Shown: positions 27,443-40,729 of the stretch, piece after piece
Numbering within the stretch: position 1 is the first letter of the stretch
Layout: each line of letters begins with the position of its first letter
Source of the DNA: Glossina fuscipes
Lineage: Eukaryota > Arthropoda > Insecta > Diptera > Glossinidae
DNA: 64,000 nt
Direction: 5' to 3'
Assembly: GCF_014805625.2 (NCBI RefSeq)
Contig: NW_023998416.1
Span: 12,261,589-12,325,588 of the forward strand
Position numbers and translations under genes: made by a program
Notes under the pieces: generated by a model
Told to the model about the DNA's origin: nothing
Seen by the model: the letters and a program-made list of their open reading frames with translations, nothing else
Databases searched by the model: none

Positions 27443-30400
27443 GAAAGGTAGACATGTACATGTAACATAACATGGACTAGTTGGCTCCGGACTTTGTACC
27501 ATCTTATTGCCAACGTCGGCCTTATTACCAACACTGTTAACAGTCACATAGTCATAGGCAGCAACTGCAAACTTCTACTGACGCTGAAATCGGAGAAAAA
27601 CAAATCTATAGAGCTAAAGGAACTCCCGTACCGTTTACTTTTAAAATTTTCATAAGGTAACGTTGTATTTACTGCTCAACATCATTTTATGTTTTACCCC
27701 TTCATTCCTTGCGTCTCTACCTCTTGTTCTCACTCTCTCATTCTCGCTTATTATCCCCGACATTTCTTTGTTTTCTTCTCTTTTTTTTTTTTTTTGTTTT
27801 GTATTCTCAATACCGACTGTCTATTAATGTGACAGCAGACTACAGCGGTTCAGCACATATGATTAACCAAACATACGCACAACCTGCTTTCTCCACCCGA
27901 TCGAACTGTTAAAGCATCCTCCGCACTTTGATCACATCGCTTGGAGATGGGAATATTGAAAAACGAATAAACTGACATTTCACGTTGCGTTCGCTTTTGC
28001 ATGATTTTAAATGATTTACATTGAAGTACTTTTTATTTTTTATTTTTCATTTTTTTTTATTTTTGTTTTTTTTTTTTTTTTTTTTGTAATTTTTCAACCA
28101 CTTTATTAATGCCTAAAAGTTTGCCACACATATAAAATACATTTTTTAAATAGGTTAGTAATCGATGTATATACGCAATATTTCGTGCACAAACACACTC
28201 ACACTTGGAAATTTTTATAGATCTACAACAAATCATGGTAAAACACAAAGCAAAAATGAAAAAACAAAAAAAAAATATAATAATTTACCCTAAATTTTTT
28301 GTATTGATTTATTTTTTCACTTCATTCATTTATATGCAAAGTGACTTTTTTTTTTTTTTCTTTTTTGGTCCATATATATATATATGTATATATATATATG
28401 CATGTATATTGTTAGTTATGCTTTCGGCATTCAGCATTATTTTAAAACCAAATCATACTTTTAAGGACTTTAATTTTATTTTAGACTTTTCTGCTCCGTC
28501 AAATGTTGTTTTTCAAATACTCAAATAAGTATTTGGTTTTTCATTAAAGTTTCTTCTTTTTTTTTTTTTCTTCTCTGATGGGTGGCGATGGGCTTTGGTT
28601 TGCGAACTTTTTTAAGCCGATTGAGTTTTCGCTTTATTTACGAATTCTGTCTAATTAGTTTAGAAGCGAGGGACATTTGCAGCACCATAGCAAATATTAA
28701 TGAATGTCTAAGTAGGCACAACGTGAAGAGATATGAAAAAAAGGAAAAAAAAAAAAAAAAAGCAAAAGCAAATTAGTTACGGCCTAAACAAAATGATTGG
28801 GAGAAACTATTTGATTTAATCAAAACAGAAACAAAAAAAAAAAAAAATTCTTCCAAATTGCGATCTGGCAAAATTTTTACAATGACACTATTAACTTTAT
28901 TTCCAAAAAATCCGGTAGAGCAAAATTTTTAAAAAAAAAAAAAAAACGAAGAAACGTTTTATTTTTTTTTTTCAAAATTTACCTAAAAACTAATAGAGAG
29001 CAAGAGCTTTTTTTCAATTATATAAGAAAATAGGAGCATATGTCTTCATGTTTTAAATTTATTGCCTATCGGACACAACATCACTTGGACACCTAAGCTA
29101 AACTTTGGAAATGAATTCAGGCAAGGCAAAGGCATCACTTACGCCTAAGAAAAGAAAAGTTTTAACACAAATTGGTAAAATATTTAATTTAAGAAACTTT
29201 TCGCTCACGACATTGGCGAACCTACTTAGCGAGCTATTTTTTTACAATAATTTATGACTGTTAGCGTTGCTGCAATTGACTGTTTAGCATCCTGTTAGGT
29301 CACTAAGGCAGCCAAACGTTCGCTTTGAAAAGCTTGGGGCAGCGAATCGAAAACATGCTCGAAATTTTCTTAGTCAGAAGTAATATTAACCCTTAAATGA
29401 CTAAAAGTACGCTTTAAATTTCTGTGGGAAGTGCGGGAAACATCATTTATCATTGTATTGCTTTATATCGTCCATTTTCAATTCTCTGGGACCAGTCAGA
29501 AGTGGTGAAAATAACAAAGCAACGCTGGCCTGTTCACACATGCACCCGAATTTCGATCATTGAAAATCCTATTCCTGATTGCCGTTGACGTGGTTTCACG
29601 TCCTGCAATGTCTGTTTCTGAAAGCGGAAACATTAGGCGCTTTCCATAGTCGCTACTGCGGGACGCACAAATGGAGTTAAAAGGAATTGTGTCGATATTT
29701 GAGATATTTGTGGTTTTTCTATCAAATAGTAGCGGGTCGGGTCGGGATGGTCGCGGGTTGAAATCTCAAGTGCTGTAGAGTTTTTAAGAAACACGAGCAT
29801 ATGATCTAAGTTACCCGACGGCCTTTAAATACACGCTTTGTCAATTTATTTACAAAATGTATGGACAATAAATAAATTAGATGCAGAAGTATACGGATAT
29901 ATGCTTTTATGAAATGAGTCTCTTGCTGCGATTTTTCATACTGTACATGTACGGACGCCTTGGTAACTTGAGGCCTCCACGCATGCATGTTTTGTGTGCC
30001 AGGTGACCTATCTGGCAAGACAATTCGCTGCATCTTCCTTTTTACGTTTCATTACCTGATGAAGGATGTATTTACGCAAATATTGGACTTGAACACTATA
30101 TATATAAATATTACATGATCTTAACTAACACCTAATTACAACGATGATATTTCAAAGCGAATTGTTTTCCGTTATAAGTTTTCGACAATGAACCTAAAGA
30201 TTTCACTATATCCACTCCTATTCAGTATTCGAAACGGAAAAATGCAGTCGCAAATTTCATTTTTTTTATTTGTATTCGAATGACTAAATTTTCCAGAAGG
30301 CAACCATGCATTACGAGTTCATGAATACTGAGAAGTGATACATACCTGTATTTGTCGATATACGATATCGTTAGTTAGATATAGTTAGTGTTCAGTTGAG

Positions 30401-31359
30401 AATTGAAAAATTGAACCGAATCCTTTATCCGAACCGAATCCTCGTCGTGTCTAACCTTAATTGGTGGTACTCGTCCTATTTTTAGACTTACAATTTAGTT
30501 CTTTGACCTAAATAAATCATACAAATACCATCGCCGTTCGTTGCTGCAACGATCATCTTTTCGACGAGTTTCATTGCACTTGTTCGACTGCAAACAACGG
30601 CCACGGCTAAACTTCTCCAACCAGTGATATCAATCGAAAGAAGAATTAATCACCAGAAAAATATAAACTAAAAAAATATTCTGGCAAAAAAAGTCAAGCC
30701 CTAACATAAGCATGAAAAATTCAATGCACCAACGCTCTGATTAGGAACTTCGACTTACAAGCAATAACTAAACTCTCCGCAAAGCTTTCTATTTTAATTC
30801 CAGTTGCTTTGAAAATATCAGTAATGGTAAGCAGTACGGACAAAGCATATCAAAAATCTCTTCAATTTTTCTTTTTAAGCAATCACTAAGAGTATGTCCC
30901 CTATAGAATCGGAAAGAAGTATGGGGAAGAAACAGACAAGGAATGAAATTACTTAAAATACTTGTACAAGTCTTCAAGGCGAGCTTAAGAAAGTCAACTT
31001 ATTATCATCGTTTGCTACATTCGCATCCCCTTCTGGGCAAAAGTTCCTGAGACTGACACGTAGATAGAAAGTTTTCACGTTAGCTTTAGAACAAAGCAAA
31101 TTTGAAGCGACCTTGTCGAATTTTCACATCACTTCGATTATTTGTTTACAAGTTACGGTGATTTTACCGACAATATTTTTTGTCGTTTGTAAAATAACAA
31201 AAAAAAAACATTCGAAATTCTGTTCTCAGTTAAACATTGCTGTTTGAGGTGATCTAAAAATACCGTTCAAACTCGACATTAGCTTAAAAGGTCTCATGGC
31301 AACTCTGCTCCTTGAAGTTCAAAAAAGTTTCGTTAGATTGCTGAGATTGTTTTGAGATC

Positions 31360-31732
31360 GATAATACTAGACGCCGCGAATCTATCAAAAAGCCTCAAAA
31401 TTACTTCGCAAAGCTATAAGGGGACATGGAGAAGATATTTTCGGAATGGGTAAGGCATCACAGTGTGTTACTTACGCGGAATTCTGTTTGAAGTTGTTTA
31501 ATCACAATAAAAAAGATAATACTAGACGCCGCGAATCTATCAAAAAGCCTCAAAATTACTTCGCAAAGCGAATTTGGAAGAGAAAACTGATTTTCTAAAA
31601 ATGTGAAAAAACTATTCATTATTTTGCATGATAATAAGGGGACATGGAGAAGATATTTTCGGAGTGGGTAAGACATCACAATGTGTTACTTACGCGGAAT
31701 TCTGTTTGAAGCTGTTTAATCACAATAAAAAA
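31360..31732. repeat. Recent tandem duplication (155 and 218 bases)
   Basis: Copy 1 (31360-31514) and copy 2 (31515-31732) share a nearly identical left part (GATAATACTAGACGCCGCGA...CGCAAAGC) and a right part (GGGGACATGGAGAAGATATT...CAATAAAAAA) with only about four substitutions. Copy 2 has about 63 extra bases in the middle, so copy 1 most likely lost them. High identity points to a recent event. Confidence 0.95.
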
Positions 31733-33277
31733 GATTTCTTCACGTGGAATTTGGCAATAAACAGAATATGCATCGATCGCTACACTCCGATAACGAAATG
31801 ACAATCAGCTGAGCGAAAAGCATTAATGCAATCCGTGAAAGTCGACCGAAAATGCAACTGTTGCCCGGTAAATTTATGGAATGTTGACAACGTTCTATTA
31901 ATCGGCCTTGATAAGAAAAGACCATCGTAAAGAGTGAGTAGTGAACCTTTGGCAGTATGAAGAAAAGAAGAAAGGAAATGGAAGGAAACGATGAATAACT
32001 TCACATTTTGCTAAAGAGAAATGTTTCTTTCTCACTTAATTCCGAGTCTTATTGACCCATGTATTATATATAACTCGGAGCATATATTCCGATCCATATG
32101 CAAGAAAAACCTTTTACAATACGTAAGTTTGGCAAAGACTATCTCGTAACCTTACTTAAATTGCGTGCAAAATAATGGTAAATATATACCGAAGAAACAA
32201 GCTTGGAAGCTCACGTTTACTAATAGTCACACATTTCCACTATACGCCACACATTTCCATGAAAATATGTTTTTAGATATATTTCACCCAAGTTCCTATT
32301 CGTCATTGTCTTCCCTTAGATCTACTCCACCATCTTTTTATAATCAATATCCTCTATCAGTCAAATAAGTCGAGTTTGTCTGTGTTGTTGTGTAAAGAAA
32401 TTGTAGCATTTGGTTCAATGTAATTTTGAAAATTTGCACAAAAACTTAGTCCACGCAATAAAAAATTTAATGAACTTTGTAAAAAGTGTTGCAATATTCC
32501 AATATTTGCGAATGAATGTCCTTTCAAAAATGGATAAGTACAGAACTGATCTAATAAGCTTTAGATTTCCACAATTTACTCGAAATATTACTAATTTTGC
32601 ATTTTAGTGCTAACTATGTACATCAGAATCAGAAGAAATAAATATATTCGACGAAACATTCCATCCTACCTACCTAGCCATCTAACATTGCTAAAATTCA
32701 CATTGAAGCCAATTTCGAGTTTATCAGTTCGATGTGAACATGCTTGTCCTTCCTGAGATGTTCTCTAGGAAAAAATCGTCACAAGCGAAAGGAATTTCTT
32801 TTGCTTAATAGCTTTCAAAAGACCTTTCAAATCTTAACAATATTTGAACTTTTTGTAGTGCATGGGTCAATAACGATATAACGATTTAGACTTAAACGCC
32901 TACTGTCTTGCTATATGTCTGTCGATTCGCCTGCCCGTGAGGGAAACCCTTGTGTAACTAAAAACATTTGAAACAGAAGGTTTAAGTTAAATTCCAAAAG
33001 TTCTTCGAAAATTAATTATCTTGTAACGGTTTTTGCTTTTCATTTACGTACCATGTTATGTAAGATGTGCATGCTTACGAACTTCGTTACATAAGAAATG
33101 CAATAAAGAGAAAGAGATAGAAGAGAGAAAGCCATTTAATGTCGGGATAACCAAAATTTTATGCAGAGCATATGCAATTCGTTAATTATTTCGTGTTAAT
33201 TTTCTGATATTAAAATTCGATGTCTAAAATGTTTTTCATTAATGTATAAAAAAAAAAATAAATAAATAAAATAAAAC

Positions 33278-33282
<5 letters not shown>

Positions 33283-33315
<33 letters not shown>
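33283..33315. repeat. (TA)n microsatellite beside the gap
   Basis: Uninterrupted TA dinucleotides, about 60 bases from the run of N. Confidence 0.9.
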
Positions 33316-33318
<3 letters not shown>

Positions 33319-33373
33319 CCTAAGCAAATAAATAAGCAATTTACATATAGGTAGAAATGTATTAATTAAATAA

Positions 33374-33473
33374 NNNNNNNNNNNNNNNNNNNNNNNNNNN
33401 NNNNNNNNNNNNNNNNNNNNNNNNNNNNNNNNNNNNNNNNNNNNNNNNNNNNNNNNNNNNNNNNNNNNNNNNN
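33374..33473. other. Assembly gap, 100 N
   Basis: One hundred consecutive N. A (TA)n tract ends about 60 bases to the left (33283-33315), which probably broke the assembly. A length of exactly 100 suggests a placeholder, not a measured size. Confidence 0.97.
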
Positions 33474-36400
33474 ATAATTAACAAATTTTCATTCACTCTA
33501 TATATGCGTACATTTTTACATAAGTAAATTTTGAAATGCCTATACATATATCGTTTGATATCATGCATACTGCTCTAATATAAACTTGTGGTATATATAC
33601 AGTAGTTTTTGTAATTTTAAATAAAATATGACTTTTTTTTTTATTCAAGTTTTGGAAAAAAAAAAGAAAGAATGAACGCCAAAGGCAATCATATGAATGC
33701 GGTATATTTAAGCCTACCGAGCAAATAATTAAAATTTGTTGTTTTTGTTTACTGCTTTTTTTTCCATCTTTTTTTTTTTTTTTTTTTTTTTTTATTCCGA
33801 AACAACAACAATAAAAACTTGAAAATACACTATAGGTTTTTATGTAAAAATGATAATAATGATATCGGACAAGTGCTGGAAAAAAGGCTCATGTTTTCCT
33901 CTGACGAAGGGTGATGGTGCAGAAAAAAAAATTTTTCAATCTATGTATATATATGAAATACACGCACGCACTTATGCATGTGTGTTCATTATATATAGGT
34001 GTGGAAGCATATGGGTAAATGTGCCTACGTATGGAATTGAATAAATGTGCAATTTTATCTTAATATCAGCCACAGACTGAAACAAACAATCCAACAATGT
34101 TGTCGACGAATTTCCATTACCCGTTGATGTCCGTGATAGCTCATGATTTTGAAGCACTATTAATTAGAACAAGTTTTCAAGCAAGATATTCTTGCTTGAT
34201 TCTTCTCCGACTAGCGCCATATCCAAATAAAGAGAACAATAGCAAACGTGTTTCTCCTCCTATTTTGCAAATTAGTTTCTTATATTTAGGGTATTAGACG
34301 AAAATTAGCCTTCGCTTTTCAATACAACCAGTCAAGCAGGGAATGATGATTAGAAAGAAACGGGGGAAAGAGAAAAAGAGAGAGAAAATGGTCGCAGCCC
34401 AGTGGATGTATGCCCGATCGCATTCGCTACAAGCAATCGTGGTGGAGATTGCACTAAGATTTGAACCCGCACCTACAGCTATATGATATTCGCGACTCTT
34501 GTATACTCGGTCACAATGTAATGTCTGTTGATAAATTAGACTTGGGAACGTTTAACTTATTCCAACCTGCTAACAGAATCCGCTTGTGCTCAATAGTAAA
34601 AACTTAAGCTGTCTTCCTAATGGCAAGAATTTCACTTAAGACGGTAGCCAGGACAGGTAGCCATGACCCAGCGGTTCGTTTCAAATGTTCCAGTCCTATA
34701 TCGAAAAGTTGCTCTGAACTCACAATTGCAAGTGTTCCTTTCCACCTTCGTTATAAAAAGCTACGCCTTTTTCGTTAGTAATTTATCTATTTTCACATGC
34801 ACTGTACCCTTCAAACGACACCAATTGACTGTGCTGTGTTTACGACAATGCATGAATTCATGGATAATCATTAAAAAAGTCTACACCTAAATATGATTCT
34901 GGAAAATGGGGAAAAACATTCTTCCTTACGTATCAGTTCTTTCAAGAAGTCAAACGTCTACCGCCTACCGTCTGATAGGGCTGCTTTACCGACTTTCCTT
35001 AACGGTTTGCGAAAGATCTAATTTCGCTGATAGGTGGTGTTACTCATACCACGATGAAATCCAGACGAAGACAAAGTGTGCAATCGTCTTCTTCTCTCCT
35101 GTAGCTCTATTCGAACTTCGATGAAAATCACCTTCGGAATACATGCGCTAGATAGCTTCGTCTCACCTCCATACTGGTCCTTAACTTTATTAAAAGAGGC
35201 AACCCTAGGCGTGCGGTATTTAATTATCGATAAATAGAATAAGATATCGGCAATAGTTGAGAATAAGTAAACCTAAGCGTGGGACCAAAGTGAACCGGAG
35301 ACTGTGGCCCTCACATAATTTTAATTCTTACGATCACCCTTGTAGAACTAACTATACCGTCCAATATTTTTATGATAAAATATAAAAAGCATACATATAC
35401 AAACGGGCGAATACATGTGCATATATACCTCATGATGACAGACATATATGCATTCATGTATATATGTATACATATACATATATGTTTATTTGTGTGCCTT
35501 ATGTTTTTTAAAAAAATTGCGTGCTTACGCACAAAAAACGAGGAAAACATACTGCGTTTCTTTTTTGCTCGTTCAATATTTTTTTGTAGTTATTTTTTTT
35601 TTTTTTTTCAATTTTTTTGTTGTTGTTGTAGACAACCATAATAATGAGAGGGTGGTACGGTAATAGCATCGAGAGAGACTGAACGAACATGTGATAGATA
35701 AGTGAGAGATGTTTTACCATCACCTACTTACAAAAACCTTTAGCCTTTGTTTGATTGCATGAGGCGGCAGCAGCGGAGGTACACAAAGCGTACAATGGAC
35801 AACTGAATGTGGATAGATGAGTGGGTTGAATAGTTGGTTGGGCGATGCGATTGCATATATTTTTGGGTGGTATATAATTATAAATGTCTGCTGTTGGTAG
35901 ATAAGGTTGGTGTATGTAGGAGCGATAATAATTGCATAAGAACACATACGCACACAAATATGCATACACACAAACACACATAAGTTCACACACACACACA
36001 CACACACGCACACAAACAAGCATGTCAAAACCGAACTTTAGCAAAGTTGAAATGTCAGAGCATGAGGTAACATCATCAGCGCCGTCAGTATATATTCATA
36101 AATATCGGAGCATGTAGTATAAATATAAATGTGCGTATGTGAAGCCTGTAACATTGCTTTACACATATACATATACGTACGCATACCTTGCGATAAATAT
36201 AAGTAAATATATAGGGTAAGGCGGCCATTTAGGATATAAATGCGTTATCAGCTGATGGATGAATTAAGGTGGGGCGGGGGAAGGGAGAGGTGGGATCGCC
36301 AAGTGGATCCCATCAAGCGCTCCCTGACGAAGGCGTGTGTAAGCGTATTTCTGAAAGCATAACAATACGTACGCCCGTAAGTTTTTGTATTAAACTCTAT

Positions 36401-36716
36401 CGTGTTGTTGTTCTTGTTGCTATTATTTATATTATAATGATAAGAAGTAGTGTACAGTGCCAATCAACACACGCACAATAACATATTTATGTATGTACGT
36501 ATGTATGTGTACCTATGTACAACTATACATAATTGTTTTCCCATGTATGTACTTACTTTATTGTATTTTGTGCTATGTTTGTATATTATGTATGCAAATT
36601 ATGTACTCTCTCGCATATGCACATGCACAAAACTCTTTATATAATTCATTTGCCCGAAAAGAAAACCTACCTCAATAAATATTTATATACAAATATTAAG
36701 TAGCCAAGCATGGTAA

Positions 36717-36760
<44 letters not shown>

Positions 36761-37045
36761 GAATTTACATATACATCCTCATAATATCCCAATTGTAGGC
36801 CTCTTCACACATATTTGGTTACTTTTTGTCATTATCTTAATATAAATTTCTTTATACATTCTTCCCCTCTTTCATTTGATAATATTACACGTATGCTTAA
36901 AGAGTTTTATAAACCACCGAAACACCACATATGCTCACTCACAAACACACATTCAATACACACGCAACTTTTACTCTAACCCCCGAATATATTTCTCTTC
37001 GCATTCATATATTATATAAATGTGTTTATCATTTAAATTTATTTA

Positions 37046-37081
<36 letters not shown>

Positions 37082-37300
37082 CACGATCCTAGAAACGTAT
37101 ATGCTTAATAGTATATATTCTTTAAGAAATTGCACACCCATACATATTCAATATCTTCTTCTAATTTCTGCTAACATTTATTCTTATTATTATATTCTGA
37201 TGTTTTTGTTGCAGTTATTCTTGTCACTTATCTTACGTCTCCTCTTGTTGTTGTTAAAAATAATATTTAGAAAGAAAAGAAAAAATACATACTTTGCAAA
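33474..37300. other. Microsatellite-rich, gene-free stretch right of the gap
   Basis: Holds poly-T near 33771-33793, (CA)n at 35988-36010, (TGTA)-type tracts at 36490-36520, (TA)n at 36723-36758 and 37051-37076, and the dispersed repeat at 34390. The frames here translate to repeats (Tyr/Ile/His/Thr-rich) and none is convincing. An ATG at 36022 with a GAG|GTAACA donor at 36066 could be a short first exon, but nothing supports it further. Confidence 0.5.
34390..34420. repeat. Dispersed repeat, copy B (see 11611)
   Basis: Matches 11611-11641 at most positions. To the right, 34462-34475 reads on the minus strand as GGGTTCAAATCT, like a tRNA-type B box, which would suit a tRNA-derived SINE, but no matching A box was clear. 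Confidence 0.5.
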
Positions 37301-37603
37301 TTAAATATGCCCAAAATTATTTCTTATATGCACGAACACACACACATACACACATACATGCATACATACATACAAACTCATCTACATACTGCGATTATCT
37401 TTTCACAAGTAAACCCTTTCTGTCCAAGTTGTTGACAGAATGTTGCACTTCGTCTTACAAATCGACATTTAATGCCTTGCAAGTGTTTAGATAGAACTTC
37501 CAAATATATTCTCGGTTTTTTTGAACACACAATTCCTTGTTCAATTTTGCTATATCCGAAAAAATTCTTTACACTTTTCCCAGATTTGCAATGCTTCTTC
37601 TAC

Positions 37604-37631
37604 TTCTTGAGTACAATATTGTACTCAAGAA
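37604..37631. repeat. Perfect 28-base palindrome
   Basis: TTCTTGAGTACAAT is followed directly by its reverse complement, with no spacer. Just after it, TTACATTCTCTCAGT occurs twice, at 37634 and 37665. Confidence 0.97.
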
Positions 37632-37789
37632 TTTTACATTCTCTCAGTGTACAGTCTCAGAAGGTTTACATTCTCTCAGTTTATGGTTCGCATTCTTGCA
37701 TAACTGTACCCAACACTTCTGATTGTATCGATGTACGTAACACCCGGAAGGACCCACGGAAGCTGAAGATAGACTCATCTTTTCTTACA

Positions 37790-38120
37790 GTAACATTTTC
37801 TGAATGAAATTAAACTTGTCTGTCCATTTAAACTTATGTCTGTCTAATCTAAATATCGCAGTTTTTGAGTGATTTCGATGAAATGTGTTACCCATAACGT
37901 GTTGTAAACCAACACAAGCACTATTGAAAATCGGACCAATTTTGTGATCGAACACATGTAACGCCTTGTTCAGAAAAAGTCGCTATACATACATGCATGA
38001 AGGCATACATGTCGTCATATATGAGAAAATGTACAATTCCTCAAGAGAAATCTCACCGATTTTTTAAACCTCTTCCTTTGTAGTTGCGCCCATGAAAACC
38101 AAGCCTTTGGATGTAGTTTT
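37790..38120. repeat. Degenerate interspersed repeat
   Basis: The segment 'cttgtctgtccatttaaacttatgtctgtc' is followed by 'atcgcagtttttgagtg' and 'gaaaatcggaccaatttt', the usual order in dipteran non-autonomous repeats of the Helitron/DINE kind. It is heavily decayed. Family assignment is inference. Confidence 0.45.
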
Positions 38121-39540
38121 TAACATTTTACGATAAATACCGCGATCGCTAAAAATATCTCGACAATTTTGTAATTATGCCAAAGTTTTACCAAGTAGAT
38201 CAATTTCCTGAACTCCATAAGGATTTTCATGATAAGTAAGCCCTCATAGGACAGCAAATTCTTATTTCTAGTATTTAATGAGAAAAATAGGTGAAGAATA
38301 AGAAAATCTCTGACATGGAAATCAATTTTGCTAAATTTAAATGAGTTTGCGATCAGTTTACCCCCATAGGATCTCCCATGAAATGTTTGTTATCACAAAA
38401 TAAAAAAAGTCAAGAGTTGCATTACGCGAAGAAGTATAAAATATTCAATGGGCCGCCTTGCCCTATTACATTGGCTTTATCGGTTTTTTCTTCTTGGTTT
38501 CAAAATAACAAGAGATCGGTATCATCACATATTGTGTAGGCTATTAGATTAACAACTTGGAAGATTTTTTAGCAGATTATGCCTAGTACAAGAAGATGAG
38601 CTTATTTTCGATGCGGAATTGAATTTATGTTAGACGACTTTTTGAGCCTTTTAAAGATATTAAATCTGTCAAGTGCTTGTAATGCATTGACATACACATT
38701 GATCATGACATTAGCTACGTACAATATATTCTTGATCAGCTTATATAGCACTCAATTCATAGTGATCAGTTTCACACACGCCTATTTTCAATTCTAACTT
38801 TTTATTAGAATCGCTGGCAGAACGACATTCATGATAACACAATATCGCCAAAAGAGAATTAACACAAGTCCGTTCTTAACTCTCGATAATAGAATAGCCA
38901 AAATAAGTAGAGTTGAAACGCGGGTCCAGCTGCAATAACTAATTAAATTATAATTAAAATTTTCCCTTAGTTAGGAAAGAAGTACGTGTGCTGTACAAAT
39001 ATATAACTGATGACTATTGACTAATGGGTAGATGTTCCCCATGGCAATGACTTTCTTCTATTTTTTTTTTTCAGAGTACAAAATAAATGAAAGGCTTTGC
39101 AATGACGTGCGCGACGGTTCTTCAAATCAATTTCAATAAGTTTATTTAAAGCTCATACAAACGAACGGTTAATTGATTACCCAGGAAAAGCTTCACATCG
39201 GGTTAAAAATTGATGTTTGAGGATCATAAAAAAAAGTATTAAAACGAAGAATAGGTAAAAAAAAAAAAAGTTGAAAATCGGTTCTCGATTTTTATTACGA
39301 CAACAATGTTTAGAAGAATTTAAAGCCAGAGCAGTATCGCGAAAAAAAATCGATCGACCGCATAAACCTTTTATTTTGAAAATGAATGTGCAGCAACAAC
39401 TCGAACTTATGAACGAACTTGTTAACGTGGCGGTTATCAAAGTACAAATTGAAAAATATATCGCTTAGAACAGTTCGTACTGAAATTCAACCTAAAATCC
39501 GATACCTTTCGTATTGTATTGAAAATCAAGGAGAATTGCT
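38120..39540. other. Gene-free stretch
   Basis: AT-rich, no supported gene. A frame lacking a normal start (39271-39468, 65 codons) reads a Gln/Lys/Glu-rich peptide just before the minisatellite array and may belong to the same decayed element. Confidence 0.45.
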
Positions 39541-39549
39541 CTCGAAAAA

Positions 39550-39940
39550 GAAATTGATTGTAACCGAGTGGAATCAATAAGGGAGAAAGCAATTGCCTGG
39601 CGAGGTGTTGAGTAAGAGATTGATTGTATCTCAGTGCGTTCAATGGAGTAAAAGTAATTCCTAAAAAGAATTCTATTGATTGCATCCGAATGAAATTAAT
39701 GAAGAGCAAAGGAATTCCTGATTAGCTTCCTAATGAAGAGTTGAGTAAGAGATTGATTGTATCTGAGCGACACCAGATGGCCTTTTTGTGGTGACGTTGG
39801 ATAAGAAATTGCTTATACTTAAGTGGAATTATGGAATGGATAAAGAATTGTATTTGCTGAGAAGAGCTCTTCCCAGAATACAATTCTATTAAAGGATTAA
39901 GTAAAACAGACTGATTGTATCCGAACGGAATTAGTTGAGA
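39550..39940. repeat. Degenerate minisatellite array
   Basis: The core ATTGATTGTATCCGAGTGGA and variants recurs at 39553, 39619, 39675, 39752, 39808 and 39910, with irregular spacing of 56 to 102 bases. Two units (from 39606 and 39739) share about 25 identical bases beginning GTTGAGTAAGAGATTG. On the minus strand successive copies translate to PLGYNQ, PFGYNQ and PLKYKQ, so the array keeps one frame across units, although stops interrupt it. Confidence 0.8.
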
Positions 39941-40249
39941 ATACAAGTAGTTCTGAGTGAAATTGGCTGTGCGGAGGAACTGCTAAAGTTTCTATTGCGA
40001 ATAATCAGAACAACGAAGAACAGAAATTACATATACACGCCTAGAAGAGTAAGTCAAATAATAAATGAAAATAGTGAAGAGAAGAAACTCAATATAAAAT
40101 CCTTGAAGAACGAATAGGCTAACTACACATAAACACTTTAATAATATATGTTTGTATATTAATATTCTTGTTGTCTCTCTATATATGAATAATTAATATT
40201 CATATTAAGTTAATTTTAAGTTACATTTGAATTTCAAGCAAAACACAAA

Positions 40250-40360
40250 ATGGACTCACAACAGCTGTTGTCATTAATTGTAGAGAGTTTCAAAATAAAG
40301 TCGTGTGAATTGGGTGAGGTATTAGCGGACGGAAGTCACATTTATGAACAATCCTCTTAG
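40250..40360 (+). pseudogene. Short broken frame with a retroelement-like start
   Basis: An ATG opens a 36-codon, Gln/Leu/Ser-rich frame (begins MDSQQLL), stopped by TAG at 40358-40360. More partly open sequence follows to about 40.53 kb. The opening resembles gag-type starts of insect retrotransposons in composition only. No LTRs, primer site or pol domains were seen nearby, so this is at most a decayed fragment. Confidence 0.15.
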
Positions 40361-40680
40361 ATTAGCGGGCATTAAGTGCAACCGATTCGTCATCAAAATA
40401 TAGAGGAGCCGATGCAAACATTAACGCAAAAAGTTATTTTACGCTACAAGTTGTTGAAGATTTCTGAAGACCTGACCACATCGAGATACATTAATAACTG
40501 TCAGATTTGGAAGATAACGATAAAATAGATTAACCTGCAAAAGTATAAAGCGTCAAACATTTTTAAAATGAACGACTAAACTATTTATTCATATCCTCTC
40601 AGATATTATGAGTTGAACTTCACTTAGAGAAGCGCTTATAAGAGTATTTGAGGTAAAACTAACTTCTGTAGGAAGAAAAA

Positions 40681-40724
<44 letters not shown>
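40681..40724. repeat. (GA)n microsatellite
   Basis: About twenty GA dinucleotides with one early GT interruption. Confidence 0.95.
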
Positions 40725-40728
<4 letters not shown>

Positions 40729-40729
40729 A

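Larger units (their letters stand above)
26000..29100. other. Low-complexity block
   Basis: Dense simple sequence: CAACAA/GTTGTT tracts (26340-26360, 26955-27030), (CA)n at 26771-26809, (TA)n at 27378-27442, poly-T near 28065-28085 and repeated poly-A/T runs to 28960. Long frames here are by-products of the repeats (poly-Val, poly-Asn, poly-Tyr/Ile). No gene seen. Confidence 0.7.
29100..33373. other. Gene-free stretch before the gap
   Basis: No supported gene. The notable content is the recent tandem duplication at 31360-31732, a GTCGGGTCGGGATGGTCGCGG segment near 29735-29757 and the (TA)n tract next to the gap. Confidence 0.55.
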
